This document shows positions 7,378-14,568 of a stretch of 17,497 bases of DNA, in pieces. This DNA is from JAFGED01 sp964551295 (GTDB lineage: Bacteria; Chloroflexota; Anaerolineae; B4-G1), in assembly GCA_964551295.1 (NCBI GenBank), contig CAZKDJ010000076.1, forward strand, positions 1-17,497, written 5' to 3'. Numbering within the stretch: the stretch's first letter is position 1; each line of letters starts with the position of its first letter. A program made the position numbers and the translations under genes. The notes below the pieces were generated by a model. That model had not been told where the DNA came from, did not search any database, and was given only the letters and a program-made list of their open reading frames with translations.

Positions 7378-8024
7378 CGACGATCGTACTGGCAGACGAC
7401 CACCGCATCGTCCGGCAAGGGCTGCGGGCGCTGCTTGAGGCCGAGCCGGATTTCCAGCTCGTCGGCGAGACCGGAGACGGGCTGGAGGCGGTGCAACTGG
7501 CCCAGCGGCTAGAGCCGGACGTGGTGGTGCTCGACCTGATGATGCCCAGCATCAACGGCCTCGAAGCCACGCGGCAGATCAGCGATAGCTGTCCCCGGAC
7601 CCACGTGATCATCCTCTCGATGCACGCGGACGAGGGTTACGTCCTCGAATCGCTGCGCAACGGCGCAGCCGGTTACGTGCTCAAAGATTCCAGCGCCGAC
7701 GACCTGGTGCGGGCGGTGCGTGAGGTCGTCGGCGGGCGGCGCTACCTCAGCGCGCCGCTCTCCGAACGGGCCATCGAAGTGTATATGCAAAAAGCCCAGG
7801 AGACGCCGCCGGACCCCTACGAAGAGCTGACCAACCGGGAGCGCGAGGTGCTGCATCTAGTTGCGGAAGGCCACAGCAGCACCGAGATCGCCGAGCGGTT
7901 GTCGATCAGCCCCCGCACCGTCGAGACGCATCGGGCGAACATGATGCGCAAACTCGACCTGCACTCCCAAACCGACCTGATCCGCTACGCCCTCAAGCGC
8001 GGGATCATCCCGATGGAGAAGTGA
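7374..8024 (+). CDS. NarL/LuxR-family response regulator
   Basis: DNA-binding response regulator of 216 residues. The receiver domain (about 1-120) has the acidic pair D8/D9, phospho-acceptor D54 in VVLDLMMP, S82, and K104 in GYVLKDSS. A linker leads to a LuxR-type helix-turn-helix (about 150-212) with LTNREREVLHLVAEGHSSTEIAERL-type sequence and the recognition-helix region SISPRTVETHRANMMRKL. Its ATG overlaps the kinase stop codon (ATGA), so the two are translated together and form a cognate pair. The targets are unknown; this operon's own promoter region is one candidate. A weak GGATC/GATCC hairpin lies shortly after the stop codon. Confidence 0.95.
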   Translation: MTTIVLADDHRIVRQGLRALLEAEPDFQLVGETGDGLEAVQLAQRLEPDVVVLDLMMPSINGLEATRQISDSCPRTHVIILSMHADEGYVLESLRNGAAGYVLKDSSADDLVRAVREVVGGRRYLSAPLSERAIEVYMQKAQETPPDPYEELTNREREVLHLVAEGHSSTEIAERLSISPRTVETHRANMMRKLDLHSQTDLIRYALKRGIIPMEK

Positions 8025-8172
8025 GCTTCCCACAGGTCGCCAGGCAAGCGGGGATCACTGTTCGGGCGATCCTTTGAAGAGCCTGGAGGGAAACAAAGAA
8101 CGGTCTATGTAATCATACGTTCTGCCACATCGCGTCTCTGCAGGTAAGCGCGGGCAGTTTTTGATAGATTGG

Positions 8173-9280
8173 ATGGTGTCAGTGAGTAAAAGAGTTACCG
8201 AGCTAGATTCTTTGCGTGGTATAGCGGCGTTAGGGATTGTGCTGTGGCATTACTCTGGCCATTTTTATGCACAACCAATCTCAATGTTGTTGTACCCGTT
8301 TTATAATTCAGGACGCTATTTGGTAGATTTCTTCTTTGTCTTGTCGGGATATGTCCTTGCCATGGCATACTCTCGATCAAAGCGACGGCAGCGGGTGGCC
8401 AAGAGCATAATGAACCGCATCGCAAGGCTCTCCATTGCATTTGATCACTCTAGTCCTGGTAATGCTGGGACAAGCATACCTAGCACGAATTGGAAAAGAG
8501 CCCTTCATCTATAAAAATAACGACAGCTACCATTTTGTATTGAACCTCCTCATGGCACACAGTATAGGTCCACAGCGTGGTTTCTCATTCAATGGGCCGG
8601 CTTGGGCGACTTCCGTTCTATTTGTGGTGAACGTTTTATTCCTCCTAGTGGCGCTCAAGGCAAGGCATCCTAGGGCAGTTTTTGTTGTATTGATGCTTTT
8701 GTCTCTGCTGAGTCTTTTTCTTCACGCAGAGCATGTCATAGCCGACGGAAGATTTTTGGGATTGTTGGATGGCAGATTGCTTAGAGCAAGCTTTGGTTTC
8801 TTCACAGGGGTAGTCTTGTACAACAAGACCCCAAAAATAGACCCGAGCTCACGCACGTTCAGGCTAATCGTTGATGTAATCTACATAATTAGCCTGGCAG
8901 TAACAATTTGGTTTTTCTGCGGGCCTGTGAATGATACAGATGGGCTCGACTTCTTAACGGTGTCAGTCGTGTTTCCAGCACTTATCTATGGGGCTCCAAA
9001 TGGGTACGTGGTGTCGTGGGTTCTGAATAGACGTCCACTAATCTACCTGGGAAAGATTTCATACTCTGTCTATCTCGTGTACTTTCCTCTCCAGTTACTG
9101 GTCCATGTAGCGCATATATCAGGTTGGGCTTCATTTGAGTTTGAGAGACCAATGACGTTGGTGGGGTTCATGGCGGTGTTGCTTCTATTGTCCATCTTGG
9201 CTTATCACTTGATTGAACTGCCGGGAAAGGAACGCATTCAAGAAGTAATACGGGGTCAGCTTGCGAAATCAGCCGAGTGA
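8173..9280 (+). pseudogene. Acyltransferase-3 family membrane protein, broken by a frameshift
   Basis: Two adjoining reading frames together make one acyltransferase-3 (OafA/NodX-type) integral membrane O-acyltransferase of about 370 residues. The first part (8173 to about 8431) contains ELDSLRGIAALGIVLWHYSGHF, with the family's conserved His, then FFFVLSGYVLAMAYSRS and NRIARL. The second part (from about 8432 in the next frame) continues PLHLITLVLVMLGQ and runs through several membrane helices to the stop at 9280. The family consensus RIARLYPLHL is rebuilt by adding two bases at 8431, where a codon such as TAT is reduced to T. The product would normally acylate a cell-surface sugar. GC content is visibly lower (low-to-mid 40s percent in sampled lines) than in the flanking genes, a sign of transfer. 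Start is uncertain: ATG 8173, GTG 8176, GTG 8182 or TTG 8161, none with a clear ribosome-binding site. Real pseudogene or sequencing error cannot be told apart here. Confidence 0.8.
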
Positions 9281-9336
9281 ACGTGACCCAGCAATAACTT
9301 GCTCCGACATCGCTAGTGCGGCACAGCAAAAAAGAC

Positions 9337-9368
9337 AAGCTCCGTTTCCTCTCGACGGAGCTTTTTCT
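9337..9368 (+). terminator. Intrinsic terminator after the acyltransferase gene
   Basis: A 9-bp perfect stem AAGCTCCGT / ACGGAGCTT (9337-9345 and 9355-9363) with a 9-base loop is followed by TTTTCT. On the other strand the same stem is followed by a T-rich tract (from AAAAAA at 9328-9333), so it may work in both directions. It separates the acyltransferase from the chemosensory operon. Confidence 0.8.
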
Positions 9369-9534
9369 GTGGAATCCTATCGCGAACGGCGGGATTCCCC
9401 CCGATTCCGTAGCTTCCCAGCGAGAATTGCGTAGGTCTACGGATAGACAATCCCACTCCAAGCATGGTACGATCATATCGGTTCCCGTCCGGGCGCGCCC
9501 GTTCGGGCTGTATGCCATCCGATAGGACATAACT
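9369..9534 (+). promoter_or_regulatory. Promoter and leader region of the chemosensory operon
   Basis: A likely sigma-70 promoter is TAGACA (9444-9449), an 18-base spacer, and TACGAT (9468-9473). Directly before the -35 box is an inverted repeat TCCGTAG / CTACGGA (9406-9412 and 9437-9443). The leader contains a perfect 10-bp palindrome GGGCGCGCCC (9491-9500) flanked by TATCGG / CCGATA (9476-9481 and 9519-9524). AGGA at 9524-9527 is the ribosome-binding site for the ATG at 9535. No gene is seen between the terminator and this start. Confidence 0.45.
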
Positions 9535-9927
9535 ATGAGCACCGTTTCCGTTCTGCTTGTAGACGACAACCCGATTTTTCTTCACTGCGCCAAGCGCTTT
9601 TTACAAAAGCGGCGAGACGTGATCGTCGTCGGCACGGTCAGCGGGGGCAAGTGGGCAGTCGACTTGGCCCAGAACCTCAAGCCCGACGTGGCGCTGATCG
9701 ATCTATCGATGTCTGACCTACCGGGGCTGGAGCTGATCCCCCTGCTGCGTGCAGCGCTGCCCGAGATCGGCATCATCGCTCTGACGCTTCTGGACACCGA
9801 CGACTACCGCAATGCGGCTCTGGCCGCCGGAGCCGACGGCTTTGTTTCCAAGAACACGATGAACACTGACCTGATGCCGACAATCCAAAGAATCGCGCAG
9901 TTCGACAAAGCAGCACTAGCTCATTAG
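9535..9927 (+). CDS. Stand-alone response-regulator receiver (CheY-like size, NarL-like sequence)
   Basis: A 130-residue single-domain receiver. The acidic pair is D10/D11 (LLVDDNP), the phospho-acceptor is D56 in VALIDLSM, the switch residue is T84 (IIALTLLD) and the conserved lysine is K106 (GFVSKN), so all phosphorylation residues are present. The segment style (AGADGFVSKNTMNTDLMPTIQRI) resembles NarL-type receivers, but there is no helix-turn-helix after it. As first gene of the chemosensory operon it may be the output or phosphate-sink receiver for a CheA encoded outside the window. The stop TAG overlaps the ribosome-binding site (TAGGAGAG) of the next gene, nine bases before its GTG. 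Confidence 0.9.
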   Translation: MSTVSVLLVDDNPIFLHCAKRFLQKRRDVIVVGTVSGGKWAVDLAQNLKPDVALIDLSMSDLPGLELIPLLRAALPEIGIIALTLLDTDDYRNAALAAGADGFVSKNTMNTDLMPTIQRIAQFDKAALAH

Positions 9928-9936
9928 GAGAGACCA

Positions 9937-10629
9937 GTGGACACAACTGCTGAGGGAACCCTCTCTGAACGACAAAACGTGGTGGCGTTTCGGCTGGACA
10001 AACAGACCTACGCCCTGCCCATCGAGTCGATCGCCCAGATCGTGGGAATGGTCGCCATCACGCCCATCTCACAACTCGACGCCGTGGTCGAGGGCGTGAT
10101 CAACCTCCACGGCGAGGCCGTCGCTGTAGTCAAACTGCGCCGCCACTTTGGCCTTTCGGACGCCCCCTTGCAGCTGAACACGCCCATCCTGCTCACCAAG
10201 ATCTGCGGGCAGACAATTGGCCTCATCGTCGACGAGGTGACCGACGTGTTCAGCCTTCCGACGGATCAGGTCGTCCCGCTCAGCGAAATCCTGCCGGAGG
10301 AATTGGAGAGTGCGCCGATCTTTCGCGGCCTGACCTACATCACGGACGACGCGGTGCTGATGCTCGCCCCCGATCAAATCTTCCAACCCGACCAACTAGA
10401 GATACTGGCCCAGGCAGCTCACCTGCTGCAAGAGGCCATCGCCGAGAAAGTGGGGGTAAAACCCAAGGCAATGCCCGAAGCAGAACCCGGGGCAGAATCC
10501 AAGCCAACCCGCAGACGGCGCAAGGCGACATCCAAAAAGAAACCCGCACCAGAAGAAAAAGCCGCCAAGCTTGAGCCAAAGAAAACGCGCGGGCGACGCA
10601 AGCGCAAACCAACCGGGGGTAACGCGTGA
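9937..10629 (+). CDS. cheW: CheW-like coupling protein with Lys/Arg-rich C-terminal tail
   Basis: A 230-residue protein whose first part (about 14-165) is a CheW domain linking chemoreceptors to CheA: VVAFRLDKQTYALPIESIAQI, then VEGVINLHGEAVAVVKLRRHFGL, GLIVDEVTDVFSLP and APIFRGLTYITDDAVLML follow the CheW fold in order. The remainder (about 172-230) is a low-complexity tail of Lys, Arg, Ala, Pro and Glu (KPTRRRRKATSKKKPAPEEK, KKTRGRRKRKPTGG), resembling histone-H1-like or AlgP-type tails; ordinary CheW proteins end after the domain at about 160 residues. The GTG start at 9937 has a GGAG site 7-10 bases before it. The last codon overlaps the next gene's start (GTGA, 10626-10629), so translation of cheR is coupled. 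In Wsp-type order this would be the first of two CheW proteins. Confidence 0.88.
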   Translation: MDTTAEGTLSERQNVVAFRLDKQTYALPIESIAQIVGMVAITPISQLDAVVEGVINLHGEAVAVVKLRRHFGLSDAPLQLNTPILLTKICGQTIGLIVDEVTDVFSLPTDQVVPLSEILPEELESAPIFRGLTYITDDAVLMLAPDQIFQPDQLEILAQAAHLLQEAIAEKVGVKPKAMPEAEPGAESKPTRRRRKATSKKKPAPEEKAAKLEPKKTRGRRKRKPTGGNA

Positions 10630-12152
10630 TCGCTTGTGAACAGGGCCGCAAATCGGGGGATACCCAGACTTTGGGCTACGGTGACTATGTGCGCTTTAGC
10701 AAGCTGGCGGAGGCGCGTTTCGGCCTGCGCTTTTCCCAGAAACGGCGCCCAGAACTAGAACGAGGGGTAAAGCAAGCCTTTGCCGCCTCCACCTGCCCCG
10801 ACCTGGACGAGTACTATCACCTGCTGCAAGATCCCGAAAGCAGCACGATCCACACCGAGCGGCTGATCAACGCACTCACCGTCAGCGAGACCCATTTTTT
10901 CCGCGACGCGGGACAGTTCGAAGCGCTGCGCCAGCACGTGTTGCCCCAGATCATCAAGCGGCGTCGCCCTCTGCGCAGCCTGCGCATCTGGAGCGCCGGC
11001 TGCGCCAGCGGCGAGGAGCCCTACTCTCTCGCCATCCTGCTGCGCGAGCTCCTGCCCGACGTGGACGAATGGGCCATCACCATCCTGGCCACCGACCTCA
11101 ACACCGAGGCACTGGCCCGGGCCCGCAAAGCCACCTACGGCAACTGGGCCTTTCGCGAGGAGCAGGCCAAGCAACTGCGATCGCGCTACTTTCGCAAGCA
11201 AAACGGGCGCTACCGGCTGATTCCAGAAGTACAGCGCATGGTCACTTTCAACCAGCTCAACCTGGCGGAACCCGTCTACCCGGATTATGCGACCAACACT
11301 ATGTTCATGGACTTGATCCTGTGTCGCAACGTGACGATCTACTTTGCCGAAGAAATCACGCGCCAGATCGTCGTCCGGTTCTACGACGCCCTGATCGACG
11401 GTGGATGGCTGGTGGTGGGACACTCGGAGCATTCGCTGGGCACCTACCGGCGTTTCCTGATACACAACTTTCCTGGCGCCATCCTGTACCAGCGCACCGG
11501 CCAACCCACCAAGCTGTCCAAGAGCTGGCTCACGCCGCCCAAGCAAGCTCCCAGAATCATCGCTGCTCCCGCGCCCGTCCCCACAGACGTCCAACCAGAT
11601 ATTCAGCCTCCATGCATCTTGACCAGCCCACCAGAGGAAAAAGTCGATCCCATAGAGCAGGCACGCGAGCTTTTGGAATTCGGGCATTCGGAGGAGGCGC
11701 GAGATATGCTGCTGGAGCTGGTCGAGTCCAAACCGCACCAGGCATCCACTTGCGCGCTGCTGGGTCAGGCCTACGCCAACCTAGGCTGTTGGGAGGAGGC
11801 CGAGCACTGGTGCCGGGAGGCTATCCAGGTGGGCAAATTGGCGTTGAACGCCTACTACACGCTGGCGCTCGTGCTCCAGCACCAAGGACAAGTGACCCAG
11901 GCCATCGACACGATGAAAAAAGTCGTCTACATCGACCGTCACTACGTGCCGGCCCACTTTGGGTTGGCCGATCTGTATCACGTCGACGGCCAACTATCCA
12001 GGGCACTCAAGTCCCTGGATAACACGAACCGTCTGCTGGAAGGACGGTCTGAGGATGCATTGATCGTCGGTGCCGAGGGCATCACCGTGGGCCGTATGCG
12101 GGAAGCCATCGCCCGCCAGCAGCAGCGGTGGAGCGCCGAGGCCACCAGCTAA
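10626..12152 (+). CDS. cheR: CheR-type chemoreceptor methyltransferase with C-terminal TPRs
   Basis: A 508-residue SAM-dependent methyltransferase that should methylate glutamates of the chemoreceptors. The N-terminal CheR helical domain (about 18-85) precedes the SETHFFRD motif (87-94). The SAM-binding core has WSAGCASGEEPYSLAI (122-137), ILATDLNTEALARAR (153-167) and DLILCRNVTIYF (229-240); the family usually has NVLIYF. A Pro-rich linker (about 302-337) leads to at least three 34-residue tetratricopeptide repeats (about 371-404, 405-438, 439-472), with a partial one before them. CheR proteins with TPRs are typical of Wsp (WspC) and Frz (FrzF) systems, where the repeats tune receptor or partner binding. 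The GTG start overlaps the stop of the first cheW (GTGA). It is flanked by two cheW genes. Confidence 0.93.
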   Translation: MIACEQGRKSGDTQTLGYGDYVRFSKLAEARFGLRFSQKRRPELERGVKQAFAASTCPDLDEYYHLLQDPESSTIHTERLINALTVSETHFFRDAGQFEALRQHVLPQIIKRRRPLRSLRIWSAGCASGEEPYSLAILLRELLPDVDEWAITILATDLNTEALARARKATYGNWAFREEQAKQLRSRYFRKQNGRYRLIPEVQRMVTFNQLNLAEPVYPDYATNTMFMDLILCRNVTIYFAEEITRQIVVRFYDALIDGGWLVVGHSEHSLGTYRRFLIHNFPGAILYQRTGQPTKLSKSWLTPPKQAPRIIAAPAPVPTDVQPDIQPPCILTSPPEEKVDPIEQARELLEFGHSEEARDMLLELVESKPHQASTCALLGQAYANLGCWEEAEHWCREAIQVGKLALNAYYTLALVLQHQGQVTQAIDTMKKVVYIDRHYVPAHFGLADLYHVDGQLSRALKSLDNTNRLLEGRSEDALIVGAEGITVGRMREAIARQQQRWSAEATS

Positions 12153-12182
12153 CGCCCCTCTACGAGGGAAAGGACGAAACGA

Positions 12183-12842
12183 ATGAGCGCAAGCGACCGA
12201 GAACCAGATGAGAAACGCACCTTCGATTGGGATGGTGTGCGCGGGCGGATTGCCGCTGTCGGCGCAGCGTTGGAAGAGATGGAGGGCGCCGATCCAGAGA
12301 TGGTGGAGCGCATCTGGGCACAGCGCGCGGCGCAATTGGCCAAGCCACCAGCGCGCGAGGAGAAAGGCGGGCAAATCGAGCTGGCGCTGATCCAACTGGG
12401 GTGCGAGGTATACGGCATCGAGATACGGCACATCCTGGGAATCAGGCCAGCGGTGCGCATCACGCGGGTGCCACGCGTACCCGATTGGGTGACCGGGGTC
12501 ACCAACCTGAGTGGGCGCATCCTTTCGGTGCTCGATCTGCGGCGATTCTTCGGCCTGGCACCCGCCGAAACCAAGGAAGAAGGCTGGGTGACGCCCTTTC
12601 CGGATTTGGTCGTCGTCGAGACCCCCACGATGGAGGTGGCGCTGCTGGCCGACGACGTGCTAGAAATTGAGCCGTTCCCGACCAGTCAGATGCAGAGCGT
12701 AGCCGAGACGATCCGCGGCGTCAGTTCGGAATACGTGCAGGGGGTGATAGAGCGAGGCGCCGAGGCCCCGATGGTCGTGGTGCTGGACCTACCCGCCCTG
12801 CTAGCTGACGAACGGCTGATTATTGAGGAAGAGACGATTTAA
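12183..12842 (+). CDS. cheW: CheW-like coupling protein with N-terminal extension
   Basis: A 219-residue CheW homologue. Residues about 1-62 form a charged, helical-looking extension (FDWDGVRGRIAAVGAALEEM, then MVERIWAQRAAQLAKPPARE); the CheW domain follows at about 65-212, with LALIQLGCEVYGIEIRHILGI, VPRVPDWVTGVTNLSGRILS, VLDLRRFFGL and VALLADDVLEIEPFP. The extension is of the kind seen in CheW proteins of non-flagellar chemosensory clusters and could bind CheR or receptors. It has a GGAAAGGA ribosome-binding site at 12167-12174, starts 30 bases after cheR and ends 14 bases before the receptor gene. Together with the first CheW it probably couples two receptor types to one CheA. Confidence 0.92.
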   Translation: MSASDREPDEKRTFDWDGVRGRIAAVGAALEEMEGADPEMVERIWAQRAAQLAKPPAREEKGGQIELALIQLGCEVYGIEIRHILGIRPAVRITRVPRVPDWVTGVTNLSGRILSVLDLRRFFGLAPAETKEEGWVTPFPDLVVVETPTMEVALLADDVLEIEPFPTSQMQSVAETIRGVSSEYVQGVIERGAEAPMVVVLDLPALLADERLIIEEETI

Positions 12843-12856
12843 GAGGTATCAGAGAC

Positions 12857-14509
12857 ATGCTGGAACGCATTCGAAAACTGATCGCCGCACCGACATTCGA
12901 GGACGACGAAAAGACGCGTATTGCACGCCTGCTCAACGTCATCTTGCTCTTCATCCTGGTAGGCGTAGTGCTTTACACTCCCATACCACTGTTCGTCGAG
13001 GGCCGCGATCTGGCCGGAGTGGCCTTTGAAGGAATCCTGCTCGTTCTAAGCCTGGGATTGCTGATCCTGCTGCGCTTGGGGTACGTTCGACTCTCCGCAT
13101 TGATCCTTTCCTTGACGCTATTAGGGGGCATCTCCCATGCAACGGCGGCCGGCGGCGGACTGACCGGGTCCGGAATCATCAGCTTCTTTGGCATCGTGCT
13201 CATCGGGGGCCTGCTCCTGGGCAAGTACGGCGGCGTCATCTTTGGCGTGTTGAGCATCGTATCTGCGGCAGCCATGCTCTATGGCCAAAGCCAGGGAATC
13301 ATTCAGCCGCCAGCCGAGCCTCTCACTCCCACGCACATATTTGGAGAATTCGCCATCACGATGGCCGGCGTGACGGTACTCTTGTTCCTGACGCTAAACG
13401 GCCTGGATCGCACGCTCAAACGCTCCCACCGCAACGAGCGCGAATTGACCGAACGGAATCAAGAACTGCAAGCGACCCGTCAATCGCTGGAACAGCGGAA
13501 CGCATGGCTGCGCGCCGTCGCTGAGCAGTACGACGATCATATGGCCGAGATAGCACGTGGGCACCTATCCGTGCGGCTAAAGCTGGACCAGGGTGGATGG
13601 AAAACGGACGACCCGCTGGTCAGGCTGGGGCAGCGGTTGAATGAGATGACTATCAGCCTGGATCGTATGGTCACCCAGATGCGAGAGACGGCCAACGACC
13701 TGAGCGGAGGCGCAGCCGAGATCCTGGCCGCCGCCACTCAGCAGGCCGCCAGCGCCAGCGAGCAGTCCGCCGCCATCTCCCAGACCACCGTCACCGTCGA
13801 CGAGGTCAAGACCATCTCCGAGCAGGCCATCGACCGCGCCCAGGAGGTCGTCGACGTCTCCCAGCACACCGTCGATGTCTCGCACACCGGCCAGCAGGCC
13901 GTCCGCGACACCATCGCCATTATGGGCCACATCGAGGAGCGCGTCGAGTCCATCGCCGAGAATATCCTGGCTCTCTCCGAACAGACCCAGCAGATCGGCG
14001 AGATCATCGCCACCGTCGGCGACATCGCCACCCAGTCCAACATGCTGGCACTCAACGCCTCCGTCGAAGCCGCCCGCGCCGGCGAGCACGGCAAGGGATT
14101 CGCCGTCGTCGCCGAAGAGGTGCGCAACCTGGCCGAGCAATCGCGCCAGGCCACCGCCCAGGTGCGCGAGATCCTGATGGATATCCAGAACGGCATCAAC
14201 GCCACCGTCATGGCCACCGAGGAGGGCATCAAGGTGGTCGATCAAGGCGTCAATCTGGCCGCGGGCACGGCGACGGCCATCGAGCAGTTGGCCGGCGTGA
14301 TCGACGAGTCGGCCCAGGCGGCGATGCAGATGGTGGCGGGCGGGCAGCAGCAGGCGTCGGGCGTCGAGCAGATCGCGCTGGCCATGCAGAACATCAACCA
14401 GGCCACACAACAGAGCCTGACCAGCGCACGCCAGGTGGAAAAATCCGTGCAGGGTCTGCACGGATTGGCGCGCATCCTGATCGAGATCGTGGAGCAGTAT
14501 CAGGCCTAG
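12857..14509 (+). CDS. Methyl-accepting chemotaxis protein with six-helix membrane input
   Basis: A 550-residue chemoreceptor. After a cytosolic start (PTFEDDEKTRIARLLN, 12-27) come about six hydrophobic helices (25-47, 53-75, 79-100, 106-125, 126-147, 161-183) with only short loops, so there is no large outside ligand domain. A coiled coil (about 186-222) and a HAMP-like segment (about 223-275, MAEIARGHLSVRLKL) lead to the cytosolic signalling hairpin (about 283-548). The tip is canonical: IGEIIATVGDIATQSNMLAL through NASVEAARAGEHGKGFAVVAEE and VRNLAEQS (380-429), the part that binds CheA and CheW. The gene follows the second cheW by 14 bases with AAGAGG as ribosome-binding site. Its paralogue lies two genes downstream, and a 55-bp stretch (13766-13820) is identical between them. 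The stimulus is unknown; membrane state or a lipophilic compound are possibilities. Confidence 0.93.
   Translation: MLERIRKLIAAPTFEDDEKTRIARLLNVILLFILVGVVLYTPIPLFVEGRDLAGVAFEGILLVLSLGLLILLRLGYVRLSALILSLTLLGGISHATAAGGGLTGSGIISFFGIVLIGGLLLGKYGGVIFGVLSIVSAAAMLYGQSQGIIQPPAEPLTPTHIFGEFAITMAGVTVLLFLTLNGLDRTLKRSHRNERELTERNQELQATRQSLEQRNAWLRAVAEQYDDHMAEIARGHLSVRLKLDQGGWKTDDPLVRLGQRLNEMTISLDRMVTQMRETANDLSGGAAEILAAATQQAASASEQSAAISQTTVTVDEVKTISEQAIDRAQEVVDVSQHTVDVSHTGQQAVRDTIAIMGHIEERVESIAENILALSEQTQQIGEIIATVGDIATQSNMLALNASVEAARAGEHGKGFAVVAEEVRNLAEQSRQATAQVREILMDIQNGINATVMATEEGIKVVDQGVNLAAGTATAIEQLAGVIDESAQAAMQMVAGGQQQASGVEQIALAMQNINQATQQSLTSARQVEKSVQGLHGLARILIEIVEQYQA
13766..13820 (+). repeat. 55-bp exact repeat, copy 1 (within first receptor gene)
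   Basis: These 55 bases are identical to 17443-17497 at the right window edge, in the same reading frame of both receptor genes. The base just before differs (G here, A in copy 2), so the match is exactly 55 long within the window. It encodes the start of the signalling helix (SAAISQTTVTVDEVKTIS). Confidence 0.95.
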
Positions 14510-14568
14510 GCTGCACTTCCCAGGCAGATGGGCTAAGTTGACAACGCATCAAGAAGAGGAAGCAGATA

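Noticed and set aside
8051..8075. GGATC/GATCC hairpin after the NarL-type regulator gene as terminator
   Set aside because: Only five Watson-Crick pairs, an 11-base loop and just three T after it; too weak to call.
8425..8440. Programmed ribosomal frameshift in the acyltransferase gene
   Set aside because: No slippery heptamer or clear downstream structure at the joint; the family consensus is restored by two missing bases, which fits mutation or error.
9313..9585. Short open frames on either strand in the operon leader
   Set aside because: They span the terminator and promoter, lack ribosome-binding sites and resemble no protein.
11069..12022. 317-residue plus-strand open frame within cheR
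   Set aside because: Out-of-frame shadow of the CheR-TPR coding sequence with no recognisable domain.
13577..14461. 294-residue minus-strand open frame rich in Gly, Asp and Leu opposite the first receptor gene
   Set aside because: Its repeat-like composition is the mirror image of the receptor's heptad coding pattern, not a separate protein.
14500..14520. GCCTAGGC palindrome at the end of the first receptor gene as terminator
   Set aside because: An 8-bp palindrome around the stop codon without loop or T-run; the operon continues within 59 bases.
14538..14543. TTGACA upstream of the asparagine-synthetase-like gene
   Set aside because: No -10 hexamer at 16-18 bases; the nearest (GATAAT) is about 21 bases away and overlaps the start codon.
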